A DNA stretch of 64,000 nt from contig NW_004624748.1 of NCBI RefSeq assembly GCF_000247695.1, positions 468,847 to 532,846 on the forward strand, read 5' to 3'. This DNA comes from Heterocephalus glaber (lineage: Eukaryota; Chordata; Mammalia; Rodentia; Bathyergidae). Both the position numbers and the translations under genes were made by a program. Position 1 is the first letter of the stretch, and each line of letters starts with the position of its first letter. The notes under the pieces are model-generated. The model saw only the letters and a list, made by a program, of their open reading frames with translations. It was not told the origin of the DNA and searched no databases. Positions 59,001 through 64,000 of this stretch are shown here, in pieces.

Positions 59001-60647
59001 TTGTCTTCTCGTTTTCTATTTTGTTTCTTTGTTTGTGTTGAAGTGTACAGGTTGATTGTAGTGGAAAGCTGTGTTTATAGTATGGAGACCTCTTTAGTTC
59101 ATGTTTACTTTTCAGTGGTATCCTCTGAGCATGGCTAACTGTTGGCCATTGCCTCCATCCTAGGTTCCAACCACCTCTGTTTATTTGAGATGGGAGGTTG
59201 CAGTATATTTGGCACAGTACCCAATTTTCCAGGAATGGGGCACAATATTATTAATTTCAATTCTTTTACATTTACTTAAGCTTGCTTTATTGGCTAGTAT
59301 GTGGTCTGTTTTGCAGAGAGTTGCGCATCCTGCTGAAAATAATGTATATTCTGTTGCTTGGTGGAATACTCTATAGATATCTATTAAGTCCGTTGATTCC
59401 AAGCAATCCAGACATTGGCATCCCACAAAAAACAATTAATAGTAACAGCTATGTCACCTTGGCTATAATAATAAAAGCATCATTATAATGTCAAATATAA
59501 ACTGAATATTGACAACCCTAAAGACCAATAAATTACTACCCTTAACTATAGAAAAGAGATCTATAGTTATAGTATAAACTGAAAAACCAAATACTGACCT
59601 ACTGTAAATATTAAATGGAACAACTTTGTCCCCACCAACAAAAGAATAGTGTTAAACAGCAACAGCAATAGTAAACTAGTATCTGGAGAGTCAAAAGCTT
59701 ACTAGTCATACTAGTGAAGGTAGAGGGAGTGTGGATCCAGAGAATGAAAAGGCAAAATTTGAAAAATTAATGGTATAAGAAAGGAGAAAAGTGAGATAGG
59801 GAGTTCTATTGAGTAAAATGAAATTAGTATTGATAAAGAACAGTTACAGGAAAGAACAAACAAAAAAAATGGTAAACAGAACAAAATAAATGGAAAGGAA
59901 GAGAAAAAAAAGTTAACAGGACAGAAAAGAGGCTAAAAGAGAAAACGAAGGAAAAAAAACTCAACCCCCCCCAACTCAATGAAGAAAATATAAAAATAGT
60001 AGAGAATTTTAAAAAATGAATTAAAGAGAAATTGTATTAATGACTGTGGTTTCTTTCCAAGACCTACAGTCTTGGCATCCACCCAGTCACAATTTTCTAC
60101 ACCTAGCTTTAGGACCTGTGGGTTTTTGAGGTGCCTTCCCTCTCCCGAAGGCCCCTATGTCCATTCCTCTCAAACTGTGATTACCATCCAAGCCAAGGCA
60201 TGTCCTTGCTCCTACTGGTAGATGGGAAGCACTATCAGCCCTCTCCTTTGTGCTGGATGTAGGCCACAGTTGCGGGTTGGAGTGAGTGGTTGGGCTTAAT
60301 GTCTGCAGTTGTGGGGTCTGATTGCTTCCTTCTCTCTATGGGCATTACCTTTATATTATCCTTATACAGGATAAATTTATTTGATTTTTCCATGTCTCTG
60401 CTGCCCCATGTCATGGAATTGGTGGGTGGTTGCAGCCTTGCTGTGCCTGCAGTACAGGGCTGCTTGCTTGCATAGGGAATGGGCGTCACTAGTCCATTAT
60501 GAGTCTGGCTACACCTGTGAAAGACAGGAGATACTGTATGTCCAGCACAGCCCTGCTTATATGCATGTGGGTGAAGGATATTGCCTGTCTGATACAGATG
60601 TCCTTGCTTGAATGGATGATAGGTGCCACCCATCTGCCACAAGTCTG
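59001..60647 (-). other. L1 5' UTR of second element
   Basis: Same architecture as the other element: a purine-rich block on + (about 59700-59985) and then a GC-richer block (about 60060-60647). It additionally contains the ORF2-like duplicate at 59243-59395. Antisense open frame 60642-60235 is a composition artefact. Confidence 0.65.
59243..59395 (-). repeat. Internal duplicate of L1 ORF2 segment in L1 5' UTR
   Basis: TTAATTTCAATTCTTTTACA, GGCTAGTATGTGGTCTGTTT and ACTCTATAGATATCTATTAA repeat the 57160-57300 segment in the same orientation. The intron-11 L1 has one copy only (23087-23240). Confidence 0.8.
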
Positions 60648-60656
60648 CTCAATTTT

Positions 60657-60715
60657 GAAACATTACAGTGCCACAGTAATCAAAATAGTGCAGTACTGGC
60701 ATGAAGATGGATACA
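60657..60715 (+). repeat. Old L1 ORF2, sense, continuation
   Basis: CACAGTAATCAAAATAGTGC and AGTACTGGCATGAAGATGGA continue the sense ORF2 of 53080-53236 after the antisense L1. Confidence 0.75.
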
Positions 60716-60717
60716 TA

Positions 60718-61063
60718 CAGATGCTCTTCAACTTACTATGGGTTTATATCCTGATAAACTTAATGTAAAATGAAATTATCATTAAACCAAAACTGCATTT
60801 GATACACCTAATTTATTGAAGAAGAGAGCTAGCAACACAGTCCACTATCAGAGTATTGGTTGTCTACTCCCTTGATCATGTGGTTGGCTGTGAACTGGAG
60901 CTCCCTGGTGCTGTCCAACACTAGCAGAGTAATGACAGAGCTTATCACTGGCCCAGCATATTAAAAACTTGAAGTATGGTTTCTAGTAAATGCATATCAT
61001 TTTCTTACCATCATGAAGTTGAAAATTTGTTAAGTTATCCTATCATAAGCCAGGGGCCATCTG
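60718..61063 (+). mobile_element. Mariner/Tigger-type MITE, 346 bp, complete
   Basis: TA|CAGATGCTCTTCAACTTAC at the left and CAGGGGCCATCTG|TA at the right form imperfect terminal inverted repeats with a TA target duplication (60716-60717, 61064-61065). Inserted in the old sense L1, which resumes with GGAGTAGAATTTAGAATTCA. Confidence 0.8.
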
Positions 61064-61065
61064 TA

Positions 61066-61866
61066 GTTCACTGGAGTAGAATTTAGAATTCAGAAATAAA
61101 TAGATACATCTATGCTCACTTGATTTTTTGTAACATAACAAGACTGCCAAAGCCCTTCAGTGGGGCAAGAAATAGTCTGTTTGGCACATGGTGCTGTAAT
61201 AACTAAACCTACCACATCTTGCACCATATTAAACAGTGTACTCAAGATGGATGAGAAACCTAAATTTGAGAGCTAAAAGTATACAAGTTTCAGAAGGAGA
61301 TATAGGTGTAAATCTTCATGGTCTTATAGGAAGCAAGAGTTTCTGTTAAATGACACCTAAAACACAAGAATCCAAAGAAAAAAGTTAAGTTTTGCCAACA
61401 AAATTTAAAAATTTGTGTAATAAAGGACACCATCAAGAAAATGAAAAGATAATCCACCCAATGGGAAAAAATATTTTCAAATCATGTATTTGACAAAGGT
61501 CATATACCACGAAAATATACCTTCAGATTATAACATTTATAACTAAAAAAAGATAACTGAATTTTTAAATATGTAAAGGATTTAAGAAGGAATTTCTCCA
61601 AAGATGATATACAACTGGTTAATAAGCATATGAAAATATGTTCAACATCATTAGTCATTCAGGAAATGGAAATCCAGCCCACAATAAGATACTACTTCAC
61701 ACATACTGGGATGAGTATATTAATAATTTAATTTTAAAAGGACAAGAACAAAAGTTGGTGCCGATTTGGAGAAATTAAATCCCTCATACACTGCTGGAGG
61801 GAATGTAAAGTAGTACAGCTGGTGTGGAAAACAAATTGACAGTTCCTCAAAAATTCAAACAGAGGC
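61066..61866 (+). repeat. Old L1 ORF2 C-terminal part, sense
   Basis: CAGAAATAAATAGATACATC, TTTGTGTAATAAAGGACACC, ATGGGAAAAAATATTTTCAA, TCATTAGTCATTCAGGAAAT, CATACACTGCTGGAGGGAAT follow the end of sense L1 ORF2. No open frame remains. Confidence 0.85.
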
Positions 61867-61874
61867 ACCATATA

Positions 61875-62194
61875 TGACTGTTAATTGTGATACATCAACT
61901 TGCTGAATTACAAAATGCCCAGGGGATTAGTAAAGCACACTTCTGTGTGATTCTGAGTGGGTCGTGGAAGCATGAATTTGGGTAGCATGAAATGGTCCCT
62001 GGCCCATTTCTCTCTGGCAGTGTTCCCTGGCTCTGTTCCTGGCTTTCATGAACTAAGTATGTTTGTTCCACCATGACTTTCCTGCCTTGAAACCAGTGGA
62101 TCACACATTGAATTCCACGAAACCATAAGCCAAATCTCTCCTTTAAGTTGTAGGTGTGGGATTTTATGGCAAAGCAATGGGAAAACTGGCTAAC
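61875..62194 (+). mobile_element. 320-bp insertion with 8-bp duplication, LTR- or hAT-like
   Basis: The L1 text breaks off and resumes around this segment, flanked by ACCATATA (61867-61874, 62195-62202). The right end (TGGCAAAGCAATGGGAAAAC) resembles the MaLR-like LTR ends elsewhere in the window, but the 8-bp duplication is more typical of hAT elements. Class is left open. Confidence 0.6.
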
Positions 62195-62202
62195 ACCATA
62201 TA

Positions 62203-62460
62203 AACTAGTAATTCAGTATACCAAGAAAATTGGAAATCTATCTCTAAATATAATTATTACACAAATGTTTAAAACAGTGTTTATAATGGCCCCAAAGTGG
62301 AAACAACCAAAACATCCATTAACTAAAGAAAGGATAAACAAAATGTATCCATGCAATGAAATGTTATTCATTCTTAAAAAGGAGTAAAGAGCTGAAATGT
62401 GCTACAAATGGATTGAATCTTGAAACAATTATGCTAATTGAAATAAGCCAGATGGGAGAG
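62203..62460 (+). repeat. Old L1 3' end, sense
   Basis: AATGGCCCCAAAGTGGAAAC, AACCAAAACATCCATTAAC, TTGAAATAAGCCAGATGGGA follow the L1 ORF2 end/3' UTR. Confidence 0.85.
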
Positions 62461-62464
62461 GCTA

Positions 62465-63005
62465 TGACATGGTTTAGATCTAAAATGTTCCCACAGCCGG
62501 GAATGGTGGCAGATGCCTATAATCCCAGCACTCAGAGGCTGAGGCAGAAGAATTGTCTGGAATTTGAGGCCAGCCTGGTCTACATAATGAGTTTAAGGAC
62601 ACCCTGAACTACATAGTGACACCCTATCTAAAAAAAAAACCAAATAAATTAATAAAAATGTCATGGGTTCATAAATGGGGCTTTTAGGAAGTGATTAAAT
62701 CCTGGGAGCACTATACTTTAATCCAAGCTCCAAGCTGAATATGCTGTTAGGAGCTAGTGCCCATTGGGAGATGGGTGACAGAGTTGTGCCTTTCGAGAGT
62801 ATGTCTCTCATTCTTCCTCTTACTGTCCTCTCAGCTCCCTGGTTGCCAGGAAGTCAACATTGTTGTTGCACCATGCATTCTGCCATGATGTTTCTGCCTT
62901 AGAGCTAGCCAAACATGGACTAAACTGAAATCATGAACTAAGTTGAATCTCTCCTTTATGTTGAGGGTATTGGATATTTTGTCCCAGCAACAGGAAAGCT
63001 GATAT
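62465..63005 (+). mobile_element. MaLR-type LTR, sense, interrupted by a B1
   Basis: Left part before the B1 at 62495 and right part ATGGGTTCATAAATGGGGCT to GTCCCAGCAACAGGAAAGCT. Followed directly by MaLR-like internal sequence, so this is probably a 5' LTR. Non-coding. Confidence 0.65.
62495..62640 (+). mobile_element. B1-type SINE (7SL-derived)
   Basis: CCGGGAATGGTGGCAGATGC, TAATCCCAGCACTCAGAGGC, TGAGGCCAGCCTGGTCTACA and an A-rich tail. Inserted in the LTR. Confidence 0.93.
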
Positions 63006-64000
63006 AGAAAACTGCTGTGACTTTACTTGACTATGTGGTTCAGAAGCCTTTGGAACTGGTTTGTAGGAGGAGTTTGGAAAAGTTTGGAGATGTGGGCTAA
63101 GAAGCTCTAGAATGCTCTAAGCAGAGCTTAATGGGCATGTCTGGTTGGAGGGCAGAAGACCAGAATACTGATAAAAATGGGACCAGTAATTGCCAGGTTC
63201 ATGAAGTTTCAGATGAAAATGAGGACTCTATTGGGAACTGGAGTAGAAGCCATGTATGTTAAATTCTGGCAAAGATGTTGTCTACATTTTGCTCATGTCC
63301 TAAGACTTTGTATGAGATTGAATTTTAAAATGTTGATCTAATTAATTAGTTAATGTTGGTGGAGAAAATTTCAAGATAGAACATTTTGACTATTGCATGA
63401 GTATCGCTGGCTGTTTTTAATGAGATTTACAGTGAAAATTTGGAGCAAAAAGCAGATCCAAGACATTTGGAAACTTTGCAGTTTGGCCAGAAATGAAGCT
63501 AAGTAAAGTTGGGGCCACAGAAGGTGTGGCTGACAAACAGATTAGAACCATTTTTTAAAAGCCTATTACTTTGTACAGAGGCAGTAGGAAAGAGCACATC
63601 TCAGGAATTGACCAGACCTAGCTATTGCAGGCTCAATGGTAGAAATGGGTAAGCTCCTTTGAAAGCCTTTGAAAAGAGAGCCTCAGGGTGCCATGCTCAT
63701 TCAGGGCCACATAGGAAAGTTTTCCTGCTTTCAGCCATCCAGGCACTCAGGTCACTGAAGCTCTGAGGGGGTCAGGCTACTGCTCAAGCTGGTGGCAGAT
63801 CTTGGCATCATCCACATAGGCATGCAGAATATAAGAGTTGTGGGATCATAGAGGCTTCCACCCAGATTTCAGAGGAAGTCCTGGGAAGCCAAGAACTGCA
63901 GAGTGACAGGGTGACAGTTTCTGCCAGTAGCTCCTGGTATGCCAATGGATGAAACAACGAGAATGAAAATTAAGCTGCAGTGAAAACCCCAGGAAGTTGG
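63006..64000 (+). mobile_element. MaLR internal region, truncated by window
   Basis: GTTTCAGATGAAAATGAGGA, ATTGGGAACTGGAGTAGAAG, CATTTTGCTCATGTCCTAAG match the order of the ERVL-MaLR internal region, a non-autonomous endogenous-retrovirus relative. No intact reading frame seen. Its 3' LTR would lie beyond the right edge. Confidence 0.6.

Larger units (their letters stand above)
53246..60647 (-). mobile_element. Near full-length L1, antisense, inserted in older L1
   Basis: Minus-strand L1 with 5' UTR (about 59060-60647), ORF1 (about 57850-59000), ORF2 (about 53700-57790) and 3' end at 53246. Flanked by CTCAATTTT (53237-53245, 60648-60656), with interrupted old-L1 sequence resuming on both sides. 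It carries four ID-like SINEs and more decay than the intron-11 L1, so it is older. A short ORF2-like segment is duplicated at 59243-59395. Confidence 0.88.

Noticed and set aside
60235..60642. 135-codon open frame on - in the second L1
   Set aside because: Within the L1 5' UTR, GC-richer than surroundings, no recognised domain.

Overview
This is eukaryotic, mammalian genomic DNA. It is AT-rich, the coding exons are short and bounded by GT-AG splice sites, and most of the rest is interspersed repeats. The repeat spectrum points to a rodent: tRNA-derived ID-like SINEs, monomeric 7SL-derived B1-type SINEs, L1 elements, MaLR-type LTRs, and older MIR, L2 and DNA-transposon relics. The species cannot be fixed by reading alone. 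The main ID-like SINE differs from the mouse/rat form and may belong to a non-murid lineage, possibly beaver-like; that part is a guess.

One protein-coding gene is present, COG6 (subunit 6 of the conserved oligomeric Golgi complex), on the + strand. Fifteen consecutive coding exons lie between 5178 and 51788. Their phases agree at all 14 internal junctions, with no frameshift or premature stop, and they encode the last 514 residues of a protein that is 657 residues in human. By count from the human 19-exon structure they are exons 5-19; exons 1-4 and the promoter lie to the left of the window. The stop is TGA at 51786-51788, followed by candidate poly(A) signals at 51928, 52375/52379 and 52810.

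Layout. 1-5177: intron 4, with an antisense L1 5' fragment, B1 SINEs and three ID-like SINEs. 5178-16519: exons 5-11, including a 76-bp intron 9. 16520-27570: the 11-kb intron 11, holding a nearly full-length antisense L1 (19636-26263, 10-bp target-site duplication). 27571-51788: exons 12-19, with introns carrying L1, L2, MIR, B1, ID-like SINE, Tigger-like and LTR copies. 53080-64000: downstream of the gene, a nested stack. An old sense L1 is split by a 7.4-kb antisense L1 (53246-60647, itself hit by four SINEs), by a 346-bp mariner-type MITE and by a 320-bp repeat. It is followed by a MaLR LTR and internal region that run off the right edge.

No other host gene, RNA gene, CRISPR array or operon was found. 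All open frames longer than about 60 codons outside COG6 are chance frames or decayed L1 pieces. I found no clear new biological system. The most unusual items are an insertion made of only 12 T flanked by a 15-bp duplication, an internal duplication inside the second L1, a perfect 13-bp-stem palindrome in intron 15, and a canonical TACTAAC branch site in the ultrashort intron.
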